Shown here in pieces: positions 26,682 to 35,385 of a DNA stretch of 64,000 bases (its first letter is position 1; each line of letters starts with the position of its first letter). Under the pieces are notes generated by a model. The model was not told where the DNA came from. It made no database searches and was given only the letters and a program-made list of their open reading frames with translations. The DNA is from Pedobacter sp. PAMC26386. GTDB lineage: Bacteria > Bacteroidota > Bacteroidia > Sphingobacteriales > Sphingobacteriaceae. Position numbers and translations under genes: made by a program. The DNA is taken from positions 2,046,001 through 2,110,000 of the forward strand of contig CP060294.1 of NCBI GenBank assembly GCA_014302835.1, given 5' to 3'.

Positions 26682-27317
26682 ATGAAAAAAGCAATCTTAA
26701 ATGTTGGTATTGGCTGCCTGGTAACAATTTGCAGTATTCCTGTGGCATCCGCTCAAAAGTATGATCCTTCGAATACTGCGTTAATTATCATCGATATTCA
26801 AAATGACTATTTCCCAGGCGGGAAAATGACACTTACCAATGCAGAACAGGCAGGTAAAAATGCGAAACTGCTCATTGAAAAAAGCAGAACAATCCACCTA
26901 CCTGTAATTCATGTTCAGCATATTGCACTGCAGGAAGGAGCTACCTTTTTTTTGCCAGGTACAAAGGGTTCTGAAATACATCAGGGTGCTATTCCGTTAA
27001 AAAATGAGAAGTTAATTGTAAAACACTATCCTAATAGTTTCCGTGAAACAGACCTACTAGACTATATTAAACACAAAAACATTAAAAACCTGGTCTTTGC
27101 TGGTATGATGACACACGTTTGTATTGATGCTACCGTCAAGGCTGCCAAAGATTTCGGTTTTAATTGTACTATTATCGGAGATGCGACAGCAACAAAGGAT
27201 CTGGAAATAAACAAGGAACAGGTCAAAGCAGAAGAGGTGCAAAAAGCTTTGTTGGCAGCTTTAAGTTTTTACTACGCAGAAATAAGTTCTACGAAAAAAT
27301 TTCTTGGTCAGAACTAA
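26682..27317 (+). CDS. Exported isochorismatase-like cysteine hydrolase
   Basis: A 211-residue hydrolase from the ATG at 26682, which begins a signal peptide (MKKAILNVGIGCLVTICSIP, cleavage near ASAQ); earlier in-frame codons add residues before it. The isochorismatase fold shows the catalytic triad: D38 in LIIIDIQNDYF, a lysine in LIVKHYPNSF and C147 in MTHVCIDATVKAA. Family members cleave amides or isochorismate-like substrates. Most are cytoplasmic, so a periplasmic form is unusual. The gene sits 79 bp after a Crp/Fnr gene and behind a palindromic candidate operator. Confidence 0.88.
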   Translation: MKKAILNVGIGCLVTICSIPVASAQKYDPSNTALIIIDIQNDYFPGGKMTLTNAEQAGKNAKLLIEKSRTIHLPVIHVQHIALQEGATFFLPGTKGSEIHQGAIPLKNEKLIVKHYPNSFRETDLLDYIKHKNIKNLVFAGMMTHVCIDATVKAAKDFGFNCTIIGDATATKDLEINKEQVKAEEVQKALLAALSFYYAEISSTKKFLGQN

Positions 27318-27477
27318 TCAAAAAAAATTGAACACAGATTTTAGGTGTTTTTTATTTAACTAAGGGGATTATTAACCAGGCGGATTTGGCATCCTTATAG
27401 TAACTAATAACCAGAAAGATATAGAGACAAATAAGGTTTATTTTACCTCTTAAAATTCTGGTTATTTTAGAACCCGT

Positions 27478-28404
27478 TTAAATCCGTATGCTTAAGATAT
27501 CCCTCACCGCATAATCAGCTTTTGAAAAAAGGAATGGATAACCTGCCTCTAATAAGCGTTTTGGCATAACCCATCTACTTTTCAAAATTAACTCGGTTTC
27601 TGTTCCAATCACTTTTGCACCCATCTCCAATAACCAAGCTGGAGAGGGAAGTCCAAATGGGACACCATAGGCCCGGCGAAGCAATTTCATTAAGTCAGTA
27701 TTTTTAATTGCTTCTGGTGCAGTACAGTTAATTGCTCCACTCAATTCCCCCTGCGTTAACAGCCATTCAGTACATTTTGCAGCATCTTGTTCATGTATCC
27801 ATGAGACATATTGCTGACCATCCCCCTGATGTCCACCCAAACCAAATTTCACCAGGTTCAGTAACCTGGGAAATACACCATCACTCCGACCTAAAACAAT
27901 TCCCATGCGCAAAGCAATTTTCCGCGTTTTAGGTGTATCAGCTTCAAAAAATGAATTTTCCCACTGGCGACATACATCGATAGAAAAACCATAACCAATA
28001 TCTCCTGCCTCCTCATCCTGAGGACGATCTTCAGCATGGCGGTAAATCGTAGCTGAAGTAACGTTGATCCATAACTTTGGTGGAACAACCATTTTGCCAA
28101 TTACAGTTCCAAGCAATCGCGTTGGCTTTAATCTTGATGCAACAATTGCCTCCTTATTTTTTTTCGTATACCGGCAATTCACATTTTTACCGCAAAGATT
28201 GATGAGCAGATCTGCATCTTCTAAAAAATTAGTCCAATCCCCTTCTTCTATTCCATTCCAGACTATTGTTTTAACATTTCCATCTTCAGCTTTTGGTGTT
28301 CTGCTCAGTATAATAACTTCACTAGCAAGATTCCTGTAGTGTTGTGCGAGTACGCCTCCCAGGTAGCCATTACCACCGGCAAGGATAATTTTATTGTATT
28401 TCAT
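27478..28404 (-). CDS. NAD(P)-dependent epimerase-like protein (TIGR01777/SDR39U1 type)
   Basis: A 308-residue Rossmann-fold protein with the nucleotide loop GGNGYLGG at residues 10-17, a typical mid-region (DLLINLCGKNVNCRYTKKNKEAI, LWINVTSATIY) and the C-terminal DUF1731 region (ALRRAYG-like RRAYGVPFGLPSPAWLLEMGAKVIGTETELILKSRWVMPKRL). This matches the TIGR01777 family of NAD-dependent epimerase-like proteins, whose substrates are not firmly known. It is 21 bp downstream of the DCC-family gene and probably in one operon with it. Cytoplasmic. Confidence 0.88.
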   Translation of the reverse strand: MKYNKIILAGGNGYLGGVLAQHYRNLASEVIILSRTPKAEDGNVKTIVWNGIEEGDWTNFLEDADLLINLCGKNVNCRYTKKNKEAIVASRLKPTRLLGTVIGKMVVPPKLWINVTSATIYRHAEDRPQDEEAGDIGYGFSIDVCRQWENSFFEADTPKTRKIALRMGIVLGRSDGVFPRLLNLVKFGLGGHQGDGQQYVSWIHEQDAAKCTEWLLTQGELSGAINCTAPEAIKNTDLMKLLRRAYGVPFGLPSPAWLLEMGAKVIGTETELILKSRWVMPKRLLEAGYPFLFSKADYAVRDILSIRI

Positions 28405-28425
28405 CTGGTGAATTATTCAAGGTAT

Positions 28426-29256
28426 TTAATAGACTAATAGGATAATCAAAAGAATTACAAAACGGTATAACGCCCAGCTCATTGTCAGCGTCCAACCTAA
28501 TTTTAAAAGCCCGGTTCGACGAATATGCTCTAAAAACATCAGCCCTGCAACTCCCATAAAATATGCAGCATAGACTACCGCAGGCAGCTGTACCCAATGG
28601 GCAATTAAGATGCCGGGTAGTAATAACAACGCTCCTCCAAAAGAAATGGTCATCATGTTACCCAGGTAATCCCATTTCATTTGTTTACTGATATTCATTC
28701 TGCTCACAATTAATGCCTGAAATAAAAGCTGACCACCACAAATTAAGTATTCACGGTAAATATGATCTTCAGGAAGTAACCCATTCATCAGCCTGGCATA
28801 ACCTGAAAGAATACAGGAGATCACTGCCCAGCTAAAAATAAGATAAGCAATCCGGTAGTCTAACCGAAAAGATGGCTGTAACTGAAAACTCTTTTCCGTA
28901 AAGGCAGCAGGTATGATTACACGACGGTTATAAGAGATAAAAGCATACACTTTGCGCATTAACCAAATGAAAGGTCTGAACTCAAAAAGTGGTTTCATAA
29001 AGGGTAAGTTTACTGAGAATATTTTAAAAAAACTTTGTATACCATAACTTACATTCCCTGTTTCAAGATCTATCAGTGCAATTTCATTTGCCGCTCTCTG
29101 ACGATCTAACACTGGACATTGTGCAACAGGAAAGTCCTGATAAGCACAGCGCCCCTCCTTGTCCAGCATTCCGGCATGTACAAAAGCTTTAGTATACAGT
29201 TGACACATAGGACATTCAGCGTCAAATAAAATCAGGTGGTTGCTTAGCGTATTCAT
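28426..29256 (-). CDS. DCC1-like thiol-disulfide family membrane protein (DUF393)
   Basis: A 276-residue protein. The N-terminal DUF393 part (about 1-115) contains ILFDAECPMCQLYTKAF, with a CPMC thioredoxin-like cysteine pair at the D-x-x-C-x-x-C position that names the DCC family. The remainder has about four to five membrane segments (YLIFSWAVISCILSGYARL, ISFGGALLLLPGILIAHWV and others). It is probably a membrane thiol-disulfide or electron-handling protein, but its function is not established. It precedes the epimerase gene and follows the GbsR/MarR gene, with an operator-like repeat just upstream at 29270-29293. Confidence 0.83.
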   Translation of the reverse strand: MNTLSNHLILFDAECPMCQLYTKAFVHAGMLDKEGRCAYQDFPVAQCPVLDRQRAANEIALIDLETGNVSYGIQSFFKIFSVNLPFMKPLFEFRPFIWLMRKVYAFISYNRRVIIPAAFTEKSFQLQPSFRLDYRIAYLIFSWAVISCILSGYARLMNGLLPEDHIYREYLICGGQLLFQALIVSRMNISKQMKWDYLGNMMTISFGGALLLLPGILIAHWVQLPAVVYAAYFMGVAGLMFLEHIRRTGLLKLGWTLTMSWALYRFVILLIILLVY

Positions 29257-29269
29257 AATGAATATATTT

Positions 29270-29293
29270 AATTTTCAGTAATTTTTGAAAGTT
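29270..29293. promoter_or_regulatory. Operator-like inverted repeat upstream of the DCC gene
   Basis: AATTTTCA (29270-29277), 8-base spacer GTAATTTT, TGAAAGTT (29286-29293). It is 13 bp before the DCC start codon on the minus strand. The inner TTTCA-(8)-TGAAA layout is the same as at 29841-29864 before the GbsR/MarR gene; the 18-base core differs at one base when one site is reverse-complemented. Confidence 0.7.
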
Positions 29294-29310
29294 AAGAAGA
29301 CAAAAAAATC

Positions 29311-29823
29311 TTACTTGAAGATTTTAAATATGGAGCCCCAAAACCAGTTCTCTTCTGCTTTAAGCATCGTGTCTAACGTTTTGTCTACATTTTTCGCCAG
29401 CTTATTGATGTCTTTAACAGATTTAGTAAAAGTCATAAATTCAGGGTCTGTTGTATCTCCTTCTACTTTTGACAACTCATCGAGAATTTTGATTACCGGG
29501 TCCAGTTCACGTTTTCTACGTTCTTTAGCTACCTGTCTTGCGATATTCCAGGTATCTTTATCTGCAAAGAAATATTCTTTGCGCTCCCCTGCTTTATGTT
29601 GCTTTTGTACTAAACCCCAGCCAATTAATTCTCTGAGTGTCATATTCGCATTTCCTCTTGAAATACTTAGGGTGATCATGATTTCTTCTGTGGTCAGTGC
29701 CTCAGGTGAAATCAGGAGCAAAGCATGAACCTGGGCCATGGTACGGTTTATTCCCCATTCAGAACCTAGTTTCCCCCATGCCTCAATAAATTTTTCTTTT
29801 GCTTCTGGTAATTCCATGTACAA
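29311..29823 (-). CDS. GbsR/MarR-family transcription regulator
   Basis: A 170-residue winged-helix regulator. The DNA-binding part is at about 25-90 (WGINRTMAQVHALLLISPEALTTEEIMITLSISRGNANMTLRELIGWGLVQ), followed by the typical GERKEYFFADKDTWNIA wing and a helical C-terminus. It matches the GbsR/MarR class that often controls osmolyte or drug-response genes. The same 24-bp inverted repeat lies upstream of this gene and upstream of the next gene in the operon, so autoregulation plus control of the DCC/epimerase pair is likely. Confidence 0.9.
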   Translation of the reverse strand: MYMELPEAKEKFIEAWGKLGSEWGINRTMAQVHALLLISPEALTTEEIMITLSISRGNANMTLRELIGWGLVQKQHKAGERKEYFFADKDTWNIARQVAKERRKRELDPVIKILDELSKVEGDTTDPEFMTFTKSVKDINKLAKNVDKTLDTMLKAEENWFWGSIFKIFK

Positions 29824-29840
29824 ACATACAAAAGTTATTT

Positions 29841-29864
29841 AACTTTCAAATATTACTGAAAGTT
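29841..29864. promoter_or_regulatory. Perfect inverted repeat operator upstream of the GbsR/MarR gene
   Basis: AACTTTCA (29841-29848), spacer AATATTAC, TGAAAGTT (29857-29864): the 8-base arms are perfectly complementary. It lies 17 bp before the regulator start codon on the minus strand and matches the site at 29270-29293. Two copies at equivalent positions before two genes of one cluster strongly suggest the binding site of the local regulator. Confidence 0.75.
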
Positions 29865-29868
29865 TATC

Positions 29869-30807
29869 TTAATAACTCAAACCCATTTTATAGTAAAGAC
29901 TACCAGACTCTTCTTCTTGTTGACCTTTTTTCGAAAACCCCATTTTTTCAAACCAGGTCACCAGCGCAAGCGGTGAATGTACATACAGTCCTGCTATCTT
30001 TTGGGCAGACAATGCCTCTATAATTGCTTTTCCCACCCCTATCCCTCTATACTGTTCCAATATCCCTAACCCTTCAATTCTATTCCCGGTTTTGGTTTTA
30101 CGGTAACTGCATGTTCCAGCAGGTAAGTCATGTACCGTAGCCAGAAAATGTATGGCCTTGTCATCTGCCGTAATTCCCAGCAATGGATCATCATTAAAAG
30201 TTCTCAGAATTGATTTTCTTATAGCGGCAGCCGTTTTCATTCCTTCAGTCGTTTCAATTAATTGAACGTCTATCTCCAGCGGCTCTGCATTCGCCTCTAC
30301 TCTTTGCTCTTTCATAGCCTCAACCAAACTAAGTGCTCTCTCAAAAAAGCTTTTTCCGCGCAGCTGCTCTTCCACCTCATTTAATGCTTTCATGAGGTTA
30401 TTCTGAGTTTCAGTAACCTCAGTCAGTACCTTGATCATGATATCCCATACTGGCTTCATCTGCTCGATCAGTTCCCACGCTTTAGCTGTCAGTATAATCA
30501 AACGCTTGCGTTCATCTGTTTTATCGCGTAAAGAGCTGATCAGCTTCTGCTGTTCCAGCTCTTTTAATAAGCTAATTGTTGATGGGTGCGCATACCCTAT
30601 TTCTGCCGCCAGCTCCAGAATACTCAAAGGTGATTTGAACTGTAAAGTATAAATTACTGGAAACCACTTCGGTTCGAATTCTATACCAAAAGCTTTATAA
30701 AGTAAAAGCCCGTCCTTACGGAATTGATCACTTAAACGCTGTAACCGTGTGGATATAGCCAAAATACCTGATTCATCGATCAGATTTACAGCATCGTTAC
30801 TGTTCAT
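29869..30807 (-). CDS. MarR-GNAT fusion: regulator with acetyltransferase domain
   Basis: A 312-residue two-domain protein. The first 150 residues are a MarR-type winged helix (SPLSILELAAEIGYAHPSTISLLKELEQQKLI, DKTDERKRLIILTAK). The rest (about 170-312) is a GNAT acetyltransferase with the acetyl-CoA loop in GLGILEQYRGIGVGKAIIEAL. Such fusions are common in Bacteroidetes and Actinobacteria; the acetyl acceptor is unknown. It overlaps the end of an upstream GNAT gene by 11 bp, so the two acetyltransferases are co-transcribed and probably translationally coupled. Confidence 0.9.
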   Translation of the reverse strand: MNSNDAVNLIDESGILAISTRLQRLSDQFRKDGLLLYKAFGIEFEPKWFPVIYTLQFKSPLSILELAAEIGYAHPSTISLLKELEQQKLISSLRDKTDERKRLIILTAKAWELIEQMKPVWDIMIKVLTEVTETQNNLMKALNEVEEQLRGKSFFERALSLVEAMKEQRVEANAEPLEIDVQLIETTEGMKTAAAIRKSILRTFNDDPLLGITADDKAIHFLATVHDLPAGTCSYRKTKTGNRIEGLGILEQYRGIGVGKAIIEALSAQKIAGLYVHSPLALVTWFEKMGFSKKGQQEEESGSLYYKMGLSY

Positions 30808-31300
30808 TGTTCAGATGTAAAACAAAAAAATCTGTATCTAGTTTCATTAAAGGCATACTTGCTGGTAAATTGGCTTTTTCGATAGAAACAAAACCATTTC
30901 GTTGGTAAAACCTGATTGCTGCCTGTAAAACTTGTACCGTCCCCAGATAAATAGCCTTCATCCCTTTTTCTTTCGCATCTGCAATCAGTGTAACTAGTAA
31001 TTTCTGTGCAATTCCATTTAATTTACCTCTGTAATCTTTATGGACAAACATCTTACGGATTACCCCCATGTTCTCTCCTATATTAATCAATGCGATCGAA
31101 CCAATAACCTGATCATTATATTTTGCAACCCAGAATTCTCCACCTGGCTCTTTGTAAAACTCATCAATCTGCATCAGGTCTGGCTGATCTTCGGCAGTAA
31201 TTGGAATATTAAATTCTTGTTGTTGAATAGTCAGGATTAAATCAATGATCTGATTTGTATCTGCAACCGTTGATGTTTTGATTTCAAATTGTGTTTCCAT
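30797..31300 (-). CDS. GNAT-family N-acetyltransferase
   Basis: A 167-residue GNAT protein. The acetyl-CoA binding loop is in MFVHKDYRGKLNGIAQKLLVTLIADAKEKGMKAIYLGTV (motif A with a modified R/Q-x-x-G-x-G/A loop), preceded by FWVAKYNDQVIGSIALINIGE. The C-terminus (AIRFYQRNGFVSIEK) is typical. Its stop codon overlaps the start of the MarR-GNAT gene. The substrate is unknown. Confidence 0.9.
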   Translation of the reverse strand: METQFEIKTSTVADTNQIIDLILTIQQQEFNIPITAEDQPDLMQIDEFYKEPGGEFWVAKYNDQVIGSIALINIGENMGVIRKMFVHKDYRGKLNGIAQKLLVTLIADAKEKGMKAIYLGTVQVLQAAIRFYQRNGFVSIEKANLPASMPLMKLDTDFFVLHLNNEQ

Positions 31301-31538
31301 TGTGTTGTGTTATATAAGTACAATTATACGTAGTCAGCTACATAAATACAAGTTATTATCAATTAATTGTATTTAGACTATATATCCCGGCTGTGTATTT
31401 AAGATGAAATTTGGAAAACAAGAAAATAAAGTTTACAATTGCTTCATATAGAAGCATTAAGATTAAACATGAACTTATTAATTCATTTAAGAGCAATAAG
31501 CAACTGTTAAATAGCGCTATAAATAAAACCAAAACTGT

Positions 31539-32713
31539 ATGAAGAAAAGGGTAATTTTAACATTTGCAGCACTCTCCTGCCTCCAGATTTCCAACGCACA
31601 GGAAGAAAAGAGCTACAAACTTGTCTCTAATCCAAATGGAATCGTGCTGGGATATAATCCCGCATCTGGAGTAAAAATACTGACTATTGACGGTCTTAAA
31701 TTCAAAGATCTGAACAAAAACGGCAAACTTGATCCATATGAAGACTGGCGGCTTTCTGCTGAAGAACGGGCCAAAGATCTCGCACATCAAATGACTATTG
31801 AACAAATTTCCGGGTTAATGCTTTACAGCGGTCACCAGATGATTCCGGCTGCTGATTCGGGTTTTGGCTCTGGAACTTATAATGGGCTGATTTTTAGTGA
31901 AAGCAAAGCTAAAGCCGAAGATTTAAATGACAATCAGAAAAAATTTCTGAAAGAAGACAATCTCAGACATATTTTAATCACTAAAATTGAAAGCCCGGAA
32001 GTTGCTGCAGCCTGGAATAACAACATGCAGGCTTTTGTTGAAGGAATTGGTTTTGGTATCCCTGGAAACACAAGTACAGATCCCCGTCATACGGCAACGA
32101 TCAACAGTGAATTCAATGCTGGTGCTGGTGGAAAAATTTCAATGTGGCCTGACGGATTGGGTATGGCAGCAACATTTGATCCGGCAATAGTCAAAGAATT
32201 TGGACATATTGCAGCGCAGGAATATAGAGCACTGGGAATATCAACAGCCCTCTCTCCACAAATTGATCTAGGTACAGAACCACGCTGGTATCGTATTGCG
32301 ATGACTTTTGGTGAAAGTCCTTTAATGACAACCGATATGGCACGTGCCTATATCGACGGCTTTCAAACCTCTTTTGGAAAGGATGAGATCAAAGATGGCT
32401 GGGGGTATAAAAGCGTAAATGCGATGGTTAAACACTGGCCGGGCGGAGGTGCAGAAGAAGCTGGCCGCGATGGGCACTGGGCCTATGGTAAATTTGCTGT
32501 TTATCCAGGAAAGAACTGGGAAAAACATCTTTACCCTTTTACAAAAGGCGCATTTAAACTAGACGGGAAGACTAAAGAGGCATCGGCTGTTATGCCCTAT
32601 TACACCATTACCTACGGACAAGATCCTTCCGGAAACAATGTGGCAAATGGCTATAGTAAATACATGATTACAGATCTTCTAAGAATGAAATACAATTATG
32701 ATGGTGTGGTTTG
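31539..32713 (+). pseudogene. GH3 beta-glucosidase-like gene, 5' fragment (interrupted by IS21-type element)
   Basis: Encodes the first 391 residues of a secreted glycoside hydrolase family 3 enzyme (signal peptide MKKRVILTFAALSCLQISNA). The (beta/alpha)8 domain is recognisable by SMWPDGLGMAATFDP, YRALGISTALSPQIDLGTEPRW, VKHWPGGGAEEAGRDGHWAYG and MITDLLRMKYNYDGVVC. The next residues in the family are the catalytic nucleophile motif (T-D-W), which now lies across the insertion. Read on into the element, the frame adds about 26 foreign residues and stops at 32792. Joined to the 3' fragment without the element and one target copy, the frame is exact (770 codons plus stop). Confidence 0.93.
32709..32713. 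repeat. Target site duplication (left copy)
   Basis: GTTTG at 32709-32713 is repeated at 35381-35385 directly outside the other end of the element. Removing the element and one copy restores the GH3 reading frame, which confirms both borders. Confidence 0.93.
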
Positions 32714-32772
32714 TGGATATTCCGCACAAATGGGACCACCTAATGGTGCAATGTATCCCACCAAGTTCGGGG
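32714..32772 (+). repeat. Left terminal inverted repeat of the IS21-type element
   Basis: This 59-bp arm matches the complement of 35321-35380. The only differences lie just inside the first ten bases (GC here against ACT in the other arm), after which 47 bases are identical. Confidence 0.93.
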
Positions 32773-32813
32773 TCGGAACCTGTCGCTATTAAGCGAGAAT
32801 GGTGTGTGTAAAC

Positions 32814-33545
32814 CTAATGATTTTTTTTATTCCTCAGAGACTTTCCAGTTAAAGTAATTCTATGTGCAGAAGCTGACAATCTGTCCATTATTGCATCGGC
32901 TAACGTTGGTTCATCAATGAAAGTATACCAGCTGTCTGTAGGGAGCTGAGAAGTAATGATGGTGGCCCCATTACCATACCTGTCCTCCAGGATATCCAAC
33001 AGTGCAATCCGAGCATCATTGGTGAGTTCTTTGAGTCCAAAGTCATCCAGTATGAGCAAGCGGTTGGCTGAAATACCCTTTATCCACTTCAGGTAAGTTC
33101 CATCCAGCCTGGCCTGGGCCAGCGCCTCCAGAAACTTGTTCATGCTAAAGTATAAGGTTCGGTATCCAAGCAGGCAGGCACTGCGTCCCAGAGCGCAGGC
33201 CAGAAAACTTTTACCGCAACCAGTCGCACCGGATATGAGTACATTTTGTCCTTTTTCAATGAACATTCCATCAGATAATCTCAGTACCTGTTCCCTGGTA
33301 ATTCCCCTTTCCGCATTACAAAGTATGTCTTCAGGGAGGGCATGATAACGGAGCTTACTCACTTTAAGCAGCATTTTTGTGCGGGTGTGGTCCCGGTGCT
33401 CTACCTCTGCCTGGGTGATTATCCCTAACAGGGAGTGCACATCCTGCAGCTCGTGTACAGGAAGTGAAAGAATGGCCTCGTAACGTTTAGCCATCCCATT
33501 TAGTTTGAGCGTTTTTAACTGCCCTAATGTGTTTTGTGTATTCAT
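32814..33545 (-). CDS. istB: IstB, AAA+ helper ATPase of the IS21-type element
   Basis: A 243-residue transposition helper, the DnaC-like ATPase of IS21 elements. Walker A is GATGCGKS at residues 106-113 and Walker B is RLLILDDFG near 163-171, followed by the sensor region TIITSQLPTDSWYTF. The C-terminal DAIMDRLSASAHRITLTGKSLR is typical of IstB. It lies 14 bp downstream of istA, as in other family members, and would assemble at the target with IstA. The reading frame is intact. Confidence 0.96.
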   Translation of the reverse strand: MNTQNTLGQLKTLKLNGMAKRYEAILSLPVHELQDVHSLLGIITQAEVEHRDHTRTKMLLKVSKLRYHALPEDILCNAERGITREQVLRLSDGMFIEKGQNVLISGATGCGKSFLACALGRSACLLGYRTLYFSMNKFLEALAQARLDGTYLKWIKGISANRLLILDDFGLKELTNDARIALLDILEDRYGNGATIITSQLPTDSWYTFIDEPTLADAIMDRLSASAHRITLTGKSLRNKKNH

Positions 33546-33559
33546 TTTTAAAGTGTTTT

Positions 33560-35131
33560 TTAGTTGTTATGATAGGTTTCCGGACCTCTTAGGTTGACAT
33601 GAACCGGAATACGGTATTCCTGACAGGGTTGATCTTCCAACTGATCCATATTGTTCTCCAGGATGTTTTTTATAACTGTATAGCGGAACTTTGATCCTTT
33701 TAATCCTCTTTTACAGGCCGCTTCGGTACGAATGGGACCATAGGCCTTGATCAGCCGGAGTATGCCCATGCAAGAGGAATAGGCCTGCTCAATAACCTGC
33801 TTGCTTTCCATGATTTTCATCATGAAGTCATAAGTGCTGGGGCCATTATCCGTTGCTTTTTGCAGGTAATATTCCGGGCTCCAGCCACGCTGCGCTGAGA
33901 ATGCCTGATGGGATTCTGGCATGTGTTCCTTAATAGTGGTATAGTGATGGCTCCGGTAACTTCTGGTGTGCAGGGCAATCCGGTGGCTATCGTGGTAGAT
34001 CTCAACGGTGTCAGCACAATATGTAATACGCACCTCTTTACCGATATAGCGGCAGGGAACGCTGTAAAAGTGCCAGTCTTCACCAACAATTACATGGTAG
34101 TTCTTCTGAACTTTTGATTTTGTATAGTGTTTGATCGTATAGCTCGATTGGGGAAGTGCCTGTAAATGTGACTTTTCCTGTTCCATGAATAATTCTTCAC
34201 GACTGATGGTCTTTTTCTGAAAGTTCATTTTATGATGCAGCTCCAACTTCTCTTTTATGGCCTTATTCAGCTCAGCCAGGCTATAGAAAGTCTGGTTCCG
34301 TAACGTAGCATAAATACGCAGGTAAGCAATCTTCACCGAGTTCTCTACGGCTGGCTTATCCTTTGGCTTGTAGGGCCTTGAGGCATATAAAGCAATGTTG
34401 TTGTGGCTGGCCCATTGTGCTAACATATCTGTAAAGGTTGGCTCATACCTGCAGCTCTTGGTTACCCATTGCTTCATGTTATCCGATTTGGCACCTAATG
34501 GTACCCCACCCAGATACTCCAGGGTATTATTCAATGCTTTTACTACCTGGGGAAGTTTTGCATTCGGTAAGGCTTCCACATAACCATAGCTGCTGAAGGG
34601 CAATGCAGCGATAAAAACAGGACAGGCTACGAGCTCTCCGGTTAAAGTATCCACATAATGAAGCGGGGCTCCTGCAAAATCAACCTGCATCATCTCTGCT
34701 GGACGGTGTTCAAAACGCATTACAGCATTACGAACTTTATTATGCTCCCGTAAAAGTTCACAAAACATGGAGTATTTATAGCCCGAAGGATTGTCTTTGA
34801 TGTATTCTCCCCACAGCAATTGACGGCTTACACCCTCCCTGGCTAATTCTTCATGATAATAGCTTAATTGACTAGAGAAGTAAGCTTTACGGGGCTCAGG
34901 GTATTCAATTACCTTTGGCTTGCTAAGCCCCAGGATTTCATCAAGCTGATGGTCCTTTAATTGGAGTAATGCAGTAAAACTATGGCCTGTTTGCTGAAAT
35001 TTATCGCGATAACGCCTAATCGTTTTTCTGTTTGTCTTAAGCTCATTCTCTATGGACCTCAGGGAGGCCCCCCGTTCAAAAAAAATGAGTATCTGTCTTA
35101 TTTTGTTCATACTAAGCAGTTTGTTGGCCAT
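33560..35131 (-). CDS. istA: IstA, DDE transposase of the IS21-type element
   Basis: A 523-residue transposase. An N-terminal helix-turn-helix is at about 10-45 (IRQILIFFERGASLRSIENELKTNRKTIRRY). The RNase H-like core supplies the DDE triad by eye: D151 in MMQVDFAGAP, D217 in GAKSDNMKQ and E263 in KPAVENSVK. The C-terminal beta-rich domain (YHVIVGEDWHFYSVPCRYIG) is usual for IstA. It catalyses cut and strand transfer at the TG/CA ends. No frameshift or stop is present. Confidence 0.96.
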   Translation of the reverse strand: MANKLLSMNKIRQILIFFERGASLRSIENELKTNRKTIRRYRDKFQQTGHSFTALLQLKDHQLDEILGLSKPKVIEYPEPRKAYFSSQLSYYHEELAREGVSRQLLWGEYIKDNPSGYKYSMFCELLREHNKVRNAVMRFEHRPAEMMQVDFAGAPLHYVDTLTGELVACPVFIAALPFSSYGYVEALPNAKLPQVVKALNNTLEYLGGVPLGAKSDNMKQWVTKSCRYEPTFTDMLAQWASHNNIALYASRPYKPKDKPAVENSVKIAYLRIYATLRNQTFYSLAELNKAIKEKLELHHKMNFQKKTISREELFMEQEKSHLQALPQSSYTIKHYTKSKVQKNYHVIVGEDWHFYSVPCRYIGKEVRITYCADTVEIYHDSHRIALHTRSYRSHHYTTIKEHMPESHQAFSAQRGWSPEYYLQKATDNGPSTYDFMMKIMESKQVIEQAYSSCMGILRLIKAYGPIRTEAACKRGLKGSKFRYTVIKNILENNMDQLEDQPCQEYRIPVHVNLRGPETYHNN

Positions 35132-35207
35132 ACTTTCGGATTAGGTAATACTAACCAAACCTAGGTATTAGCCCTTAACTCTCTCTTAGTGGAAACAGGT
35201 GCGTAAA

Positions 35208-35380
35208 GGTGGGGTACTTTGTGCCGGAATGTCAGTCCTTTACAAATTCAACTATTTCTGGTGGGGTACTTTCCAGCGGAATAATTGATCAAATTATAAC
35301 CTTTTTACTGTTACGCTAGGCCCCGAACTTGGTGGGATACATTGCACCATTAGGTGGTCCCATTTGTAGTGGAATATCCA
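35208..35380. repeat. Right terminal inverted repeat and subterminal repeats of the IS21-type element
   Basis: Related copies with a common GGTGG...GGAAT pattern lie at 35208-35230 (GGTGGGGTACTTTGTG...), 35260-35282 (GGTGGGGTACTTTCCA...) and 35353-35380, with a further partial unit at 35331-35348 (GGTGGGATACATTGCACC). The terminal 60 bp (35321-35380) mirror the left end. Multiple transposase-binding repeats at the ends are a hallmark of IS21 elements. Confidence 0.85.
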
Positions 35381-35385
35381 GTTTG

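Larger units (their letters stand above)
32714..35380. mobile_element. Complete IS21-family insertion sequence, 2,667 bp
   Basis: The element starts TGGATATTCC and ends GGAATATCCA, so it has the TG...CA termini of the IS21 family. It is flanked by a 5-bp duplication (GTTTG) and carries istA and istB on the minus strand, 14 bp apart. The terminal inverted repeats are 59 bp (left) and 60 bp (right) and are identical at 57 of 60 aligned columns. The right end also carries further related subterminal repeats. Both genes are intact and the termini are nearly perfect, so the insertion looks recent and possibly still mobile. Confidence 0.95.

Noticed and set aside
29285..29728. 147-codon open frame on the plus strand over the GbsR/MarR gene
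   Set aside because: It lies antisense to a well-supported regulator gene and has no recognisable features.
31539..32792. Intact 417-residue GH3 protein
   Set aside because: The last 26 codons are element sequence and the catalytic aspartate is missing, so this is a truncated product.
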